Source: Flavobacterium cucumis
Lineage (GTDB): Bacteria; Bacteroidota; Bacteroidia; Flavobacteriales; Flavobacteriaceae
Length of the DNA: 64,000 nucleotides
Direction of reading: 5' to 3'
NCBI RefSeq assembly: GCF_900148835.1
Contig: NZ_FRYK01000002.1
Span: forward strand, 1-64,000
Shown here in pieces: positions 7,482 through 15,842 of the stretch. A program made the position numbers and the translations under genes. A model generated the notes under the pieces. The model ran no database searches and was not told where the DNA came from. It saw only the letters and a program-made list of their open reading frames with translations. Every line of letters starts with the position of its first letter. The stretch's first letter is position 1.

Positions 7482-8384
7482 CTATTGATAAATAATTTCC
7501 TTATTGTTGGCCGACTTTACTAATTTGAAATTAACAGGGTTATAGGTTTCATCGAGGTTTGGCTGAGTTAATTGCGGACTAAAAAATAATATTTCTTGGC
7601 CAACTCTTGAATTATAAGCTGAGTGATTAAATGTGTATTCTTTCTTTGGAAATTCATTGTATAAGTTTCGAATTGCTTCGTGATTATCATAAGAAACTAT
7701 CCATTGAATATTTTGAATTCTCGCAATTCTTTCGGCCACTTCTAAATGGTCAGAACCAATGTAATGATTAAGATATAAAGAATCAGCTTTTAAGTAATAT
7801 GGCGGGTCAAAATAGAAAATTATGTTGTTATCAATTGCCTCACGCTCTACCCTATCAATCAACTGAATTGCATCAAAATTAAATAATCTAATTTTTTTTC
7901 TATGTTTTGCAATTAACTTAATTTTTGCTTTAATATCTTCTTTGTTAAATCGGCAATCCATTTTATAATTGCCCTGCTGATTAATTCCACCAATTACACC
8001 AGCATTAATAATTCCTGAACGATTAGTTCTATTTAAAAATAAAGTTGAAAAACCAAGTTCTAAAAGAGTTGCTGTTTCTTTATTTTTTTGAATCTCTTTT
8101 TGAATTCTCCAATTTTCAATATTTAGTTCTGTTTCATCAATAAGCTTACATAATGCTCTTGAATTATTCAAAATAGAATGCCAAAAAGCATAAATAGAGC
8201 GGTCTTTATCATTAATTGTAATTTTATCTACATAACCCTCAAAAAGCAAAAAAAGTGCAACAGAAGCTCCGCCTGCATAGGGTTCCACGTAGTGACCATT
8301 AATTCTATTATCAGAACATATTTTGGCCACAAAAGCGGCCAACCTATTTTTTCCTCCTGGATAACGAAGCGGTGAATAAAACAT
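7482..8384 (-). CDS. DNA adenine methyltransferase (D12 class, Dam-like)
   Basis: An N6-adenine DNA methyltransferase of 300 residues. Motifs are LRYPGGKNRL (residues 6-15, SAM-binding entry of the D12 class), YVEPYAGGAS (motif I, about 32-41) and FYFDPPYY (catalytic DPPY, about 190-197). Length is normal for Dam. The recognition sequence cannot be read from the protein. It is followed upstream (71 bases) by a ParB-like gene on the same strand; no restriction endonuclease is seen. It may protect element DNA, mark it for the ParB-like protein, or be half of a defence pair. It sits at the left end, where cargo genes are usual. Confidence 0.92.
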   Translation of the reverse strand: MFYSPLRYPGGKNRLAAFVAKICSDNRINGHYVEPYAGGASVALFLLFEGYVDKITINDKDRSIYAFWHSILNNSRALCKLIDETELNIENWRIQKEIQKNKETATLLELGFSTLFLNRTNRSGIINAGVIGGINQQGNYKMDCRFNKEDIKAKIKLIAKHRKKIRLFNFDAIQLIDRVEREAIDNNIIFYFDPPYYLKADSLYLNHYIGSDHLEVAERIARIQNIQWIVSYDNHEAIRNLYNEFPKKEYTFNHSAYNSRVGQEILFFSPQLTQPNLDETYNPVNFKLVKSANNKEIIYQ

Positions 8385-8455
8385 AATTAATTATTTATGA
8401 AACAAAATAAATGAAAATAAAAATGATAGGCCAATTTTTAGACAACTTTTTTAAA

Positions 8456-10015
8456 TTATTCTCTATTTATGTTGTTGCTTAAAATATCAAATAAAGGCTC
8501 TAAATGAATCCAAGCTCTCTTGTTGTGCTCAAAATCAATAACAGTTTCAAGATTATGAACTGCCAAGTCTAAACCATCTTTTATTCTATCAATATAATGC
8601 TTTAGATTTTTAAGTTTGTTAGTATCTAAATGATTATCCAATTCATTATTTTTTACATAATCTAACATGATTCCTAAACTTGCGTTTGAATAATCTTTAC
8701 TAGAATTAAAACGAAGAATATTTGTAATTGCCTCACTATCTATTTCTTCATCAATTTTATATTTTCCTTTTAAATGAGTTGTTAATAATTGAATTTTTTT
8801 CTGGCTATTCTTGTTATTTTCTTCATTTGTTTTAATAGTTAAAGAATCAAATAAATTATTTTCTCTAAGATAAAAATATAGAGATTGTTCTAAATAAGTT
8901 CTGAGTAAGACAGCAAATGAATACTTTTTATCAACAGGAAGATGCTTTAGTTCCGAGAATAAATTTTCTAATTTATCATTGTCAAAAATTATTTCTTTAT
9001 CACCTGGTATAATTCTATTTTCAAAAAAACTTTTCTTAGATTTCTTCTGTTTTCTGTTGGTAACATTATTTTTCTTGGCTTCCAAATCTGCTTTTTGTTG
9101 AGCGGTTTTACTTTCAACATTTGCTACAGCTTCAACTTTGAAATCAAATTTAGGATCAGAATATAACTTATCAACTAATCTATTTTTATCATCGTCTTTA
9201 TTAAAATCCCTTGAAAATCTTTCAGAATCTATAATGAGTTTAAATACTTCTAACAGCCTCAATTCAAATTCACTTCGAGGAATATTTATTAATAATTCTC
9301 CATTTTCATTATTAAATTCAATTCCTAAAAATTCTCTTGCTTTATCAAATGAATAAAAACGTTCAAGATTAGTAAACTCAAATTCTGATATTTCAATATC
9401 AATTCCTTCTTCACGACTTAATATTTCTTTACCTTCAAAAAATAAATTATATGCTTTCAATGGTTTTAAAATTCTTGGTCTACTTTCATTCAATACATCG
9501 CAAATATCATCAATACCTAAACCATCTTCATAATACATTTCTGCAACAAAAGCATATTGATTTCCTGTTTTCCATCTTTGAAGTGAAGCTCCGTTATGTC
9601 TTTCATAGATAATTGGATTTGCTAATAATCTATTAGGAGCTATGTAGCATTTTAGTTTTTTATCTACTGGGATATTATTAACTAAAATATTCTGCAGTAA
9701 TGTATTCGCTTTTGCAGTTGAAAGATATTTTTTTGGGTCTTGTAAAAGTTTCATAGCGGCCGTTCTCCTATTTCCCTCTAAAACAACTTTCTTATTATTT
9801 TCAATACAAATAATAGGTTCTTCTCCTACAAAATATCCTTCCTCAGAGATTTTTTTTGCTAACTCATAAACCTTTTCATTTTTTATTAAAAAAGCCATAA
9901 TTTGAGTTTGATTCAAATTTACTCCTCTGTACTTCAATCGTGGATTGTTTAAATCTAGTTGTAATGTGTTTAAACTATATTCAAATGTTTCCCATAGTGA
10001 ATAGTCAATATACAT
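8456..10015 (-). CDS. ParB/sulfiredoxin-domain protein, large C-terminal extension
   Basis: A 519-residue protein. The N-terminal 120 residues are ParB-like: LQLDLNNPRLKYRG, then GYFVGEEPIICIENNKKVVL and EGNRRTAAMKLL, a form of the GxRR motif where nucleotide is bound in this superfamily. A helical DNA-binding-like middle follows, then a lysine-rich linker (about 300-325). The helical C-terminal domain (about 345-519) I do not recognise; it contains RIKDGLDLAVHN. Unlike partition ParB there is no ParA next to it. Paired with the Dam gene, it could be a CTP/ATP-using DNA-sensing protein of a defence or maintenance module; this is inference. Confidence 0.75.
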   Translation of the reverse strand: MYIDYSLWETFEYSLNTLQLDLNNPRLKYRGVNLNQTQIMAFLIKNEKVYELAKKISEEGYFVGEEPIICIENNKKVVLEGNRRTAAMKLLQDPKKYLSTAKANTLLQNILVNNIPVDKKLKCYIAPNRLLANPIIYERHNGASLQRWKTGNQYAFVAEMYYEDGLGIDDICDVLNESRPRILKPLKAYNLFFEGKEILSREEGIDIEISEFEFTNLERFYSFDKAREFLGIEFNNENGELLINIPRSEFELRLLEVFKLIIDSERFSRDFNKDDDKNRLVDKLYSDPKFDFKVEAVANVESKTAQQKADLEAKKNNVTNRKQKKSKKSFFENRIIPGDKEIIFDNDKLENLFSELKHLPVDKKYSFAVLLRTYLEQSLYFYLRENNLFDSLTIKTNEENNKNSQKKIQLLTTHLKGKYKIDEEIDSEAITNILRFNSSKDYSNASLGIMLDYVKNNELDNHLDTNKLKNLKHYIDRIKDGLDLAVHNLETVIDFEHNKRAWIHLEPLFDILSNNINRE

Positions 10016-10073
10016 ATTGCTTTTGGTTTATGATTATCTATTAACAAATCTAACAAATTAATTTAAAAAACAA

Positions 10074-10116
10074 ACCCTGAAAACAACTGATTTTTAAAAC
10101 AGTAAGTTTTCAGGGT
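10074..10116. terminator. Hairpin terminator between ParB-like and repressor genes
   Basis: Arms accctgaaaac / gttttcagggt (10074-10084 and 10106-10116) are perfect, with a 21-base loop, and a T-run follows nearby at 10122. It lies between two minus-strand genes, so the repressor transcript probably ends here. Confidence 0.55.
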
Positions 10117-10165
10117 GTAAGATTTTTTTTAGTATTATTATTGCATTTAGTTCCAGCAGTACCAT

Positions 10166-10570
10166 TTACTTAATAACCTTTGATATATTTTTATCCTGTT
10201 CACATTGTTTCAATTTTTCTTCTGTGAATTGCAACTTATCTTTCAACATGACAATTATTTCTTCCTGTAGATCACTTTGTTCCTTCAATAATCTATAGTT
10301 TCTTTCTATGTATTCATTTCGTTTCTCTTGTTCTTCTTCATTCAAAGACTTCTTTGGCAAATTGCTAATATCTTTATTTACAAAATCATCAATTGAAATT
10401 TCAAAATGAGAACAAATCTTTTGAATTGTTTCTAGTTTTGGAATAGCTTTTTCAAGAATATAATTACCAATAGAACCTTTGCCTAAATTAAACATCTCAC
10501 CAAACTCATCTTTGGAAAGCCTTGTTTTATTAACTAAATAAGAAATATTTATTGAAATAAAATTTTTCAT
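10166..10570 (-). CDS. XRE-family helix-turn-helix regulator (candidate phage repressor)
   Basis: A 134-residue protein. Residues 5-62 are a lambda-repressor-like HTH (LSKDEFGEMFNLGKGSIGNYI, with the recognition helix in the last part). Residues about 80-130 are a charged coiled coil, probably for oligomerisation. There is no protease or peptidase domain, so induction by self-cleavage is not evident. It is transcribed leftward from a region with paired repeats and diverges from the rightward early genes. This is the position of a lysogeny repressor. Confidence 0.82.
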   Translation of the reverse strand: MKNFISINISYLVNKTRLSKDEFGEMFNLGKGSIGNYILEKAIPKLETIQKICSHFEISIDDFVNKDISNLPKKSLNEEEQEKRNEYIERNYRLLKEQSDLQEEIIVMLKDKLQFTEEKLKQCEQDKNISKVIK

Positions 10571-10585
10571 AAAAAAATAGTATAG

Positions 10586-10659
10586 TTATCAATATACTGA
10601 TAATCAATAATTTAAGAGTAATTATCCGATTTTTATACCTTATAATTCGATTTTTATAC
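10586..10659. promoter_or_regulatory. Candidate repressor operators
   Basis: Two kinds of repeat lie upstream of the repressor gene. One is the inverted repeat ttatca / tgataa (10586-10591 and 10598-10603). The other is a 12-base direct repeat cgatttttatac at 10627-10638 and 10648-10659, spaced 21 bp (two helical turns), so two dimers could bind one DNA face. Protein binding is inferred from position. Confidence 0.5.
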
Positions 10660-10751
10660 TCAAAATTCAAATAATTTACCAATATTTGCTTCATCAAAAA
10701 GTTATTTCGCACTACAAAACGGAAATAATCTAATTGGCGAATATAAAAAAA

Positions 10752-10782
10752 ATTGCAACCGTTTACAAGAAACGGTTGCAAT
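10752..10782. repeat. Perfect 13-bp inverted repeat with GGTTGCAA arms
   Basis: Arms attgcaaccgttt and aaacggttgcaat (10752-10764 and 10770-10782) surround a 5-base loop acaag. Each arm carries the element's over-represented word ttgcaac. It sits between the divergent repressor and early genes, where an operator or replication origin would be expected. The gene-free stretch 10571-10935 otherwise holds the operators and the hairpin at 10872-10916. Confidence 0.75.
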
Positions 10783-10871
10783 CATATCACTAACTAGAAC
10801 ATTCCAATTACTGTGCCAATTATATAAAAGCAAAGGCAACTACGTTCTTACCCAGCTTGATATGATTATCA

Positions 10872-10916
10872 TAACACTACAAAACAAAAAAAGTCCTTTG
10901 CTTTTTTGTAGTGTTA
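10872..10916. repeat. Long hairpin in early-gene leader
   Basis: Arms built on taacactac...aaaag and ctttttt...gtagtgtta, closing a short loop around tcctttg. It ends 20 bases before the first plus-strand start codon. It could act as a terminator for incoming transcripts or as an RNA control element on the early message. Confidence 0.5.
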
Positions 10917-10935
10917 CAACTAAAAATTGCAACTT

Positions 10936-11268
10936 ATGTATTCAAACGTAGAACTTAACAATCTCTTGCATAATGCAAATTCGTTATCCGATTTACTAAA
11001 TATTCAAACAGAAGTGCTTCAAAATGCAGAAGAATATTTACAAATCGTTTCTCCTGATTATTTTATTTTCATTGGATTACATTGTAGAGATACATTCCCT
11101 AAAATTCTTGCAGAAGCATTAAACAACATGGAAGGATTTCAAGCCTTTAATCAATTCACATACATCTTACTAAACTTTGAAAAATATCTTTCAAATGCAG
11201 GTATTGATTACTTAAGCAAAACCGTAAAAACTATAGAAGAAATAATGTATAGTTCAACTGTAAGTTAA
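10936..11268 (+). CDS. Hypothetical early protein
   Basis: About 110 residues starting at ATG 10936 (MYSNVELNNLLHNANSL); an in-frame TTG at 10927 is possible but less likely. The protein is mostly helical, acidic, and lacks signal peptide and membrane segments. It resembles phasin-like helical bundles only in composition, so I do not assign a family. It is the first rightward gene after the control region and is followed by two small overlapping genes, suggesting early expression. Confidence 0.65.
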   Translation: MYSNVELNNLLHNANSLSDLLNIQTEVLQNAEEYLQIVSPDYFIFIGLHCRDTFPKILAEALNNMEGFQAFNQFTYILLNFEKYLSNAGIDYLSKTVKTIEEIMYSSTVS

Positions 11269-11274
11269 AAAAAA

Positions 11275-11484
11275 ATGAGTCCTAAAGTATTATCAATATT
11301 CAACAATGCTAAAATCTTTCTTTCCGATGAGGAAATGAAAGAATTGCAGTTGTGTATTAATACTGAATTAGGACAACAAAAAGTTGCAACTAAAAAAGCA
11401 TCCAAAAAAAGTAAAGAGTTAGAGGCATGGACAATTGAAAGTGTAACCGAAAGATTATTGGCAACTTATTTTAAAAAGAAATGA
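11275..11484 (+). CDS. Small hypothetical basic protein
   Basis: A 69-residue protein with a lysine-rich middle (KVATKKASKKSKELEAW). It ends in an ATGA overlap with the next gene. The codons for VAT contain one of the element's GTTGCAAC words (11383-11390). The function is unknown; a helical DNA-binding or adaptor role is possible. Confidence 0.6.
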   Translation: MSPKVLSIFNNAKIFLSDEEMKELQLCINTELGQQKVATKKASKKSKELEAWTIESVTERLLATYFKKK

Positions 11485-11675
11485 GCAGAGGAATTGCAAA
11501 ATACAGAAAAGTTTTGAATGAGTTAGACCAAAAAGGAATACTGGTTACAATTCAAAGAATAGATAAAAAGTGCTACAACTTTATAGTTAATGGTGTTGTT
11601 GTAAAGGTTTACAAACAAAGGCAAAGTTGCAACAATAGAATTTTAAAGCTGAACAAGAAAGAACGGTTCTCGTAA
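11481..11675 (+). CDS. Small hypothetical protein
   Basis: A 64-residue basic protein (MSRGIAKYRKVLNELDQKGI) overlapping the previous stop as ATGA. Beta-strand alternation in the middle (ILVTIQRIDKKCYNFIVNGV) and a basic tail suggest a small nucleic-acid-binding protein, but I do not recognise it. A GTTGCAAC word lies in its 3' part (11626-11633). Confidence 0.55.
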   Translation: MSRGIAKYRKVLNELDQKGILVTIQRIDKKCYNFIVNGVVVKVYKQRQSCNNRILKLNKKERFS

Positions 11676-11699
11676 AAGGTTCGATTCCTTTTTCTTTCA
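11675..11699 (+). other. tRNA-like T-arm and acceptor fragment
   Basis: AAAGG-TTCGATT-CCTTT forms a perfect T-arm with a consensus T-loop. It is followed by TTCTTTC-A, like an acceptor 3' strand plus discriminator. The last bases cTTTCAc resemble the tRNA-His end at the att sites. There is no D-arm or anticodon arm upstream, so it is not a tRNA gene. Confidence 0.35.
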
Positions 11700-11735
11700 C
11701 ACCCGAAGCAAGTAAACTTGCAATTTTTACCCAAA

Positions 11736-11775
11736 GCAAAGGCGGTTTAGCCCTAGGAAAGTTCTTCCGCCTTGC
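11736..11775 (+). promoter_or_regulatory. Stem-loop in the leader of the replication-type gene
   Basis: Arms gcaaaggcgg / ccgccttgc (11736-11745 and 11767-11775, one bulge) enclose a 21-base loop. It is unusually GC-rich for this element and lies 29 bases before the ATG at 11804. No T-run follows, so an RNA control element is more likely than a terminator. Confidence 0.4.
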
Positions 11776-11803
11776 AGAGGGGTTACACTCAAAAAAATGA
11801 GCT

Positions 11804-13495
11804 ATGAGAATAATTAGTAATCAAAATGTTTCTGATAGTTTAATAAATGGATTATTTCCAGTTATTAAACCAAATGTTGCAACAAATATAGAAAAAAAGC
11901 AACAATCAGAAAACGAAAACGGTTTAAAGTCTATTCATCCAGTTATAACCAATGAAACAATGGCTATGACAATGGATGCTTATCGTATTCATGTTGCAAC
12001 CTATAATGCAACCATACAAGAACAAAACAAGCAAATTGAAAAGCATAATTCAGAAGTGCTGGAAAACCGTAAAAACCTTACTCCTGTTCAAAAAGAATTT
12101 TCTAGGCTTTTCATATCTAAGCACTTTAAAATTTCAGACGAAATCCAGTACAACCAACTTGCTACTGAATTTAACAACGAATACGGAAACATCGTAGAGC
12201 TTCGTAAAATTCAAACGGTAAAATATGCAACAGAGTTGTTTTTTATGCAGATGCTACACGCCTACCAAATGCAATTGAGCAAAAGAGCTTCAATACATTC
12301 AAAATTTAATATTGCCTTTGAATCTCCTATTCCATCAGTAGAGATTAATAGCCACGAAATAGCGAGTTTTGAGCGTAATGGTGTAAAAAGTATCGATGCT
12401 ACAAAAAGAACTATTAGAAACCACCGAAATAGGTTACAGCAGGCTGGAGTATTACAAGAATATGAATTTCAAGGGCATAAAAAAGGCGTTAAAATGCAAA
12501 TTAACGAATCTATTTTACACGTTTTTGACTTGAAAACTCAAAAAATTGTTTGTATTGAAAATCAATCACTTAACCCCCAAAAAGGGAAAAAGTTTCCTGA
12601 TAACAATGAAGATACTAGAACAATAAAAGATAAGAATAAAATAAAAGAGAATGTTGAAAACAATTCTCTTGGTTTAGGAACGCCTTCGGCTGGTCTTTCA
12701 ATTGTTTTTTACAAGAACACCCGAAGCAAAGTAAAAGATTTAACTAAGGGGGGGCGCGCCGAAAATGTTAAAGTTTCAGAAAAAGAGAAAACTTTATCAG
12801 ATAAACTAACTGATTTAATCCAACACCCACAAGAACTGGCTGAAAACCTTGCACTTGGTCTATATAATGACTTCACTCCTATTGACATTCGGGTTTTAGT
12901 CAAAGAAGCGTATCATGGAACCATGACGAAAGATGATTTTAAAGAAATGGTAATTCAGGATTTCATTAAATCGTCGGCCAAAATTTGGCGTGGTAAAAAT
13001 GTTTACACAGGTGTTTGGAAGAAAACCATTAATACCATGATGTTAGATTGGTTTAAAGCTCTTGGAACAACAACTTTTAACAAACATATCGTTGTAGAAA
13101 TGTTGCAAGAATACCGCTGGAGAATTAACCACGCTCGAAAATGGTTTGTATCACACGATTTTAAACCACTTTTCCCAGCAGATTACTTCGACCTCACTAG
13201 AACCGAACGAAAAGAGGTTGGTTTTGCTTACACTAAAAAAGCATGGAGCAAACATTTGAAGTATCAACAAAATAGAGAAGTTGAAAAGCGCAAACTAGAA
13301 AAAAGGGTTGCAACTAGAAAAGCAACTATTAACAGCAGTAAAGAAGTTGAAAACAAGGTTACACAATTCTTGAAAGGTAGAATGGATATTGAAACACTTT
13401 ACAATTTTGTTGCTAAAAACCACCCAAGCCATTTAGAAAAACTATCAGAGATTACATTTAAAATTCAATCAAAGTTACACGCTAAACTTAATTAA
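11804..13495 (+). CDS. Putative replication initiation/organiser protein
   Basis: A 563-residue protein. Residues about 165-240 look like a winged helix (IDATKRTIRNHRNRLQQAGV, followed by a hydrophobic wing), as in phage replication organisers and Rep proteins. A disordered charged linker follows (about 255-330). The C-terminal helical region (about 345-563) contains aromatic-rich segments such as IWRGKNVYTGVWKKTINTMM. A GC-rich patch with the palindrome GGCGCGCC (12753-12760) falls in the linker. No nickase or primase motif is visible. Position after the early genes and before a string of small genes supports a replication role; the assignment is moderate. Confidence 0.55.
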   Translation: MRIISNQNVSDSLINGLFPVIKPNVATNIEKKQQSENENGLKSIHPVITNETMAMTMDAYRIHVATYNATIQEQNKQIEKHNSEVLENRKNLTPVQKEFSRLFISKHFKISDEIQYNQLATEFNNEYGNIVELRKIQTVKYATELFFMQMLHAYQMQLSKRASIHSKFNIAFESPIPSVEINSHEIASFERNGVKSIDATKRTIRNHRNRLQQAGVLQEYEFQGHKKGVKMQINESILHVFDLKTQKIVCIENQSLNPQKGKKFPDNNEDTRTIKDKNKIKENVENNSLGLGTPSAGLSIVFYKNTRSKVKDLTKGGRAENVKVSEKEKTLSDKLTDLIQHPQELAENLALGLYNDFTPIDIRVLVKEAYHGTMTKDDFKEMVIQDFIKSSAKIWRGKNVYTGVWKKTINTMMLDWFKALGTTTFNKHIVVEMLQEYRWRINHARKWFVSHDFKPLFPADYFDLTRTERKEVGFAYTKKAWSKHLKYQQNREVEKRKLEKRVATRKATINSSKEVENKVTQFLKGRMDIETLYNFVAKNHPSHLEKLSEITFKIQSKLHAKLN

Positions 13496-13497
13496 TT

Positions 13498-13728
13498 ATG
13501 CCAGCTATTGATCCAAATGTTTCGAGAATAAAAATGGTTGCTAATACCAAACATGGTTTTGAAAATATTGTGTGGTACAATTTCATAAAGTACAACAAAA
13601 AACCCGACCAGTTTATCATACTTAATATGCTGGGGAGATTTCAACAGTCAATTTATTTTAAGCACACACAAGTAATCCAGTTTTACGATAACCAAACAAA
13701 ACAACTAATTGCAGAACAAAAATTATGA
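13498..13728 (+). CDS. Small hypothetical protein
   Basis: A 76-residue basic, beta-rich protein (IVWYNFIKYNKKPDQFIILN in the middle). It starts 2 bases after the replication-type gene and overlaps the next gene as ATGA, so translation is coupled. No family recognised. Confidence 0.6.
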   Translation: MPAIDPNVSRIKMVANTKHGFENIVWYNFIKYNKKPDQFIILNMLGRFQQSIYFKHTQVIQFYDNQTKQLIAEQKL

Positions 13729-14084
13729 GTAGCATAAGCATCAAAAAAATAGAGATTGCCGAAGTTGAAACATTGCAGCTCTTACTTGAAAATTTTGTTA
13801 GCCTAACAAATTATAGAATTGGAATGTATCAAAAATGTTCAGACGAACACATAAGCAATCTATTGATTTTAGAGGTTTCAAGAAAACTCTATTTCAGTTT
13901 GAGAAATAAGATTGAGAGAACCTCAAAAAACAAAAACCTAGTTTCAATCAACCTATCAATTACGGACGCAATTGTATTATTAAAATGCTGTACAGATAAG
14001 TTGAACAATTGCAACGACTATGAAAAATATGTTCAAAACAAATTCAAAGATTTAATTTTTAAAGAAATAATAAACATTTCATAA
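13725..14084 (+). CDS. Hypothetical protein
   Basis: A 119-residue helical protein without membrane segments, with two Cys near the C-terminal third (LLKCCTDKLNNCNDY). It overlaps its neighbours at both ends (ATGA and TAATG). Unknown function; its place in the operon suggests a DNA-metabolism accessory role. Confidence 0.6.
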   Translation: MSSISIKKIEIAEVETLQLLLENFVSLTNYRIGMYQKCSDEHISNLLILEVSRKLYFSLRNKIERTSKNKNLVSINLSITDAIVLLKCCTDKLNNCNDYEKYVQNKFKDLIFKEIINIS

Positions 14085-15067
14085 TGAAAATATTAGTCCC
14101 TTTCTCTGGAGGAAAAGATAGTCAAGCAACATTAATTTATGCTTGTGAAAAATATGGTGTAGAAAATGTTACAGCATTATTTTGTGATACAAAATGGGAA
14201 CATGAAATAACCTACACGCATATAGATTATGTAATAAAAAAATTAGGAGTTACTTATATTAATTTGATTTCAAAAAAGTATAACGGAATGGTTGATTTAG
14301 CAGTTAAGAAAAAACGTTTTCCATCTACAAAATCAAAATTTTGCACTACGGAACTAAAAGTAATTCCTATGATTGATTATGTTTTAGACCAAAAAGAACA
14401 TCTTTTAATATTACAAGGAATTAGAGCAGATGAAAGTGAAAGTCGTTCAAAAATGGATACACAATGTAGATTTTTTAAGTATTATTTTGAACCATACCAA
14501 ACCAATACAATGATTGTTGAAAGTTTATCGAAAAAACCAAAACTATCATTGGTATTGCAAAAAAAATTAAATAAAGCAATTGCAAGATTAGCTATTGGTA
14601 AGGAAGATAAAAAGTATCATACTTATAGAAAAAAAGAAGTATTTGAATGGTGTAAAATTTATGCAGATGATATTTATCGACCATTTTTTAACTCTACTGC
14701 TGACGAAGTTTTATCGTATTCTTTGAATAGAGAAATCAATGTAAATCCACTTTATTTTAAAGGATTTTCAAGAGTTGGTTGCTTTCCTTGTATAATGTGT
14801 ACTCAAAATGAAATCGATTTGATTATAAAAAATTATCCTGAAACAATAGATAAAATACAAGAAGCAGAAATAACAGCAAATTCGACATTTTTTCCACCTG
14901 ATAAAGTTCCACCAAGATATAAATCTCAAATTTCATCAAAAGGGAAAAAATATCCAACATTAAACGATGTTGTGAGATATAGAAATGATAAAAATGCAAC
15001 TGGAGATTTATTTCAATTTGACGAAGAAATGAACGGTTGCAAGTCGGTTTATTCTATTTGCGAATAA
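14084..15067 (+). CDS. PAPS-reductase-family (adenine nucleotide alpha-hydrolase) protein
   Basis: A 327-residue member of the PP-loop/PAPS reductase family. The ATP-pyrophosphatase loop SGGKDSQA is at residues 8-15. Later motifs include KFCTTELKVIP, a conserved GIRADES (RxDES type) and two Cys in VGCFPCIMC (about 243-251) that could bind metal. Phages often carry such genes; proposed roles include sulfur chemistry on nucleic acids, as in DndC, or sulfate activation, but none is proven for this branch. It begins inside the previous stop (TAATG) and is followed by the first copy of the 21-nt leader. Confidence 0.8.
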   Translation: MKILVPFSGGKDSQATLIYACEKYGVENVTALFCDTKWEHEITYTHIDYVIKKLGVTYINLISKKYNGMVDLAVKKKRFPSTKSKFCTTELKVIPMIDYVLDQKEHLLILQGIRADESESRSKMDTQCRFFKYYFEPYQTNTMIVESLSKKPKLSLVLQKKLNKAIARLAIGKEDKKYHTYRKKEVFEWCKIYADDIYRPFFNSTADEVLSYSLNREINVNPLYFKGFSRVGCFPCIMCTQNEIDLIIKNYPETIDKIQEAEITANSTFFPPDKVPPRYKSQISSKGKKYPTLNDVVRYRNDKNATGDLFQFDEEMNGCKSVYSICE

Positions 15068-15077
15068 CAAAAATAAA

Positions 15078-15098
15078 AATCAATCATCAATCAAAAAA
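15078..15098 (+). promoter_or_regulatory. 21-nt repeated leader, copy 1
   Basis: An identical 21-nt A/C/T sequence (aatcaatcatcaatcaaaaa plus one a) is found here, at 19882-19902 and at 28813-28833. Each copy ends 9-10 nt before an ATG. It contains no G, so it would be unstructured in RNA, fitting a translation enhancer in a phylum without Shine-Dalgarno sites. Confidence 0.7.
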
Positions 15099-15107
15099 CG
15101 TAACAGT

Positions 15108-15332
15108 ATGAAAAACAAAATTTTCAATTTCTTTAAAGAATTATTCATTGAACAAATTAAAGCATTTGCCTTATCAAATTTTCCGTTACAAGTTACCAAT
15201 CAAACAAAAACTTTCCACTTGATAAAAATCAAAAAAGGAAGAATAAGAGAAATTCGAGTTTATGATATAAACCACAAAAGAGTATTCAATTTTAGAGTTT
15301 TACAAGATGGCAATATTTTAATAAAACCTTAA
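15108..15332 (+). CDS. Small hypothetical protein with repeated leader
   Basis: A 74-residue basic protein: an amphipathic N-terminal helix (KIFNFFKELFIEQIKAFALS), then beta strands ending in a positively charged tail. The start is set by the conserved leader 9 bases upstream, which also precedes the capsid candidate and the DNA-binding protein, suggesting abundant expression. No family recognised. Confidence 0.6.
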   Translation: MKNKIFNFFKELFIEQIKAFALSNFPLQVTNQTKTFHLIKIKKGRIREIRVYDINHKRVFNFRVLQDGNILIKP

Positions 15333-15357
15333 AAATAAAAATCCTAATCCTATTAGC

Positions 15358-15603
15358 ATGAGTGCATCAAATATAAATCAAACCGAAAAAAAGAAATTCC
15401 CTTACAGCTGTGATAAGAAAAAACTTTTCGAAATGTATGCTTTAGATATGACAAGTAGACAAATTAGAAACGGAATTAACGCAATCATTAAAGAAAATAG
15501 AGGTTTACCAAAATTTGGAAAGGTAATGCCTCGACAAATATGGCACAAAGAATTAATTGAATTTATGGAAACTTACGGACTACCAAGAAACTATGAATTA
15601 TGA
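15358..15603 (+). CDS. Small hypothetical protein
   Basis: An 81-residue basic protein with a helix-turn-helix-like stretch (KKLFEMYALDMTSRQIRNGI). It overlaps the next gene as ATGA. Perhaps a late-gene activator or DNA-binding protein; not recognised. Confidence 0.55.
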   Translation: MSASNINQTEKKKFPYSCDKKKLFEMYALDMTSRQIRNGINAIIKENRGLPKFGKVMPRQIWHKELIEFMETYGLPRNYEL

Positions 15604-15833
15604 GTGTTAAAAAATCTAATAATCCAATAATTGCGGAAATTAATAGACATTTCGTAATTCGTTATGAAGTTGTATCTGAAAAAGGCACAAAACTAATCGG
15701 CGCAGGAAAATATAAAGACTTAGTAGGCGAAGAACTTAAAATAAAGCATTTTAAGAAGGTTTTAGAGGGTGGTTCACAAGTGTACACCTTTCTAATAAGA
15801 AATAGGCTTAAAATTAAATTTCACTCAAAATAA
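15600..15833 (+). CDS. Small hypothetical protein
   Basis: A 77-residue, beta-rich basic protein (HFVIRYEVVSEKGTKLIGAG). It is the last gene of the early/replication block. It ends 10 bases before the convergent minus-strand gene. Confidence 0.55.
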   Translation: MSVKKSNNPIIAEINRHFVIRYEVVSEKGTKLIGAGKYKDLVGEELKIKHFKKVLEGGSQVYTFLIRNRLKIKFHSK

Positions 15834-15842
15834 GGAAAGTTA

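Noticed and set aside
10530..10781. An 83-residue minus-strand frame over the repressor leader
   Set aside because: It overlaps the repressor start, the operators and the inverted repeat, has low-complexity AT-rich composition and no plausible start signal.
12753..12760. GC-rich patch GGCGCGCC in the replication-type gene
   Set aside because: Striking in AT-rich DNA but single and in frame within a disordered linker; no structure around it supports a function.
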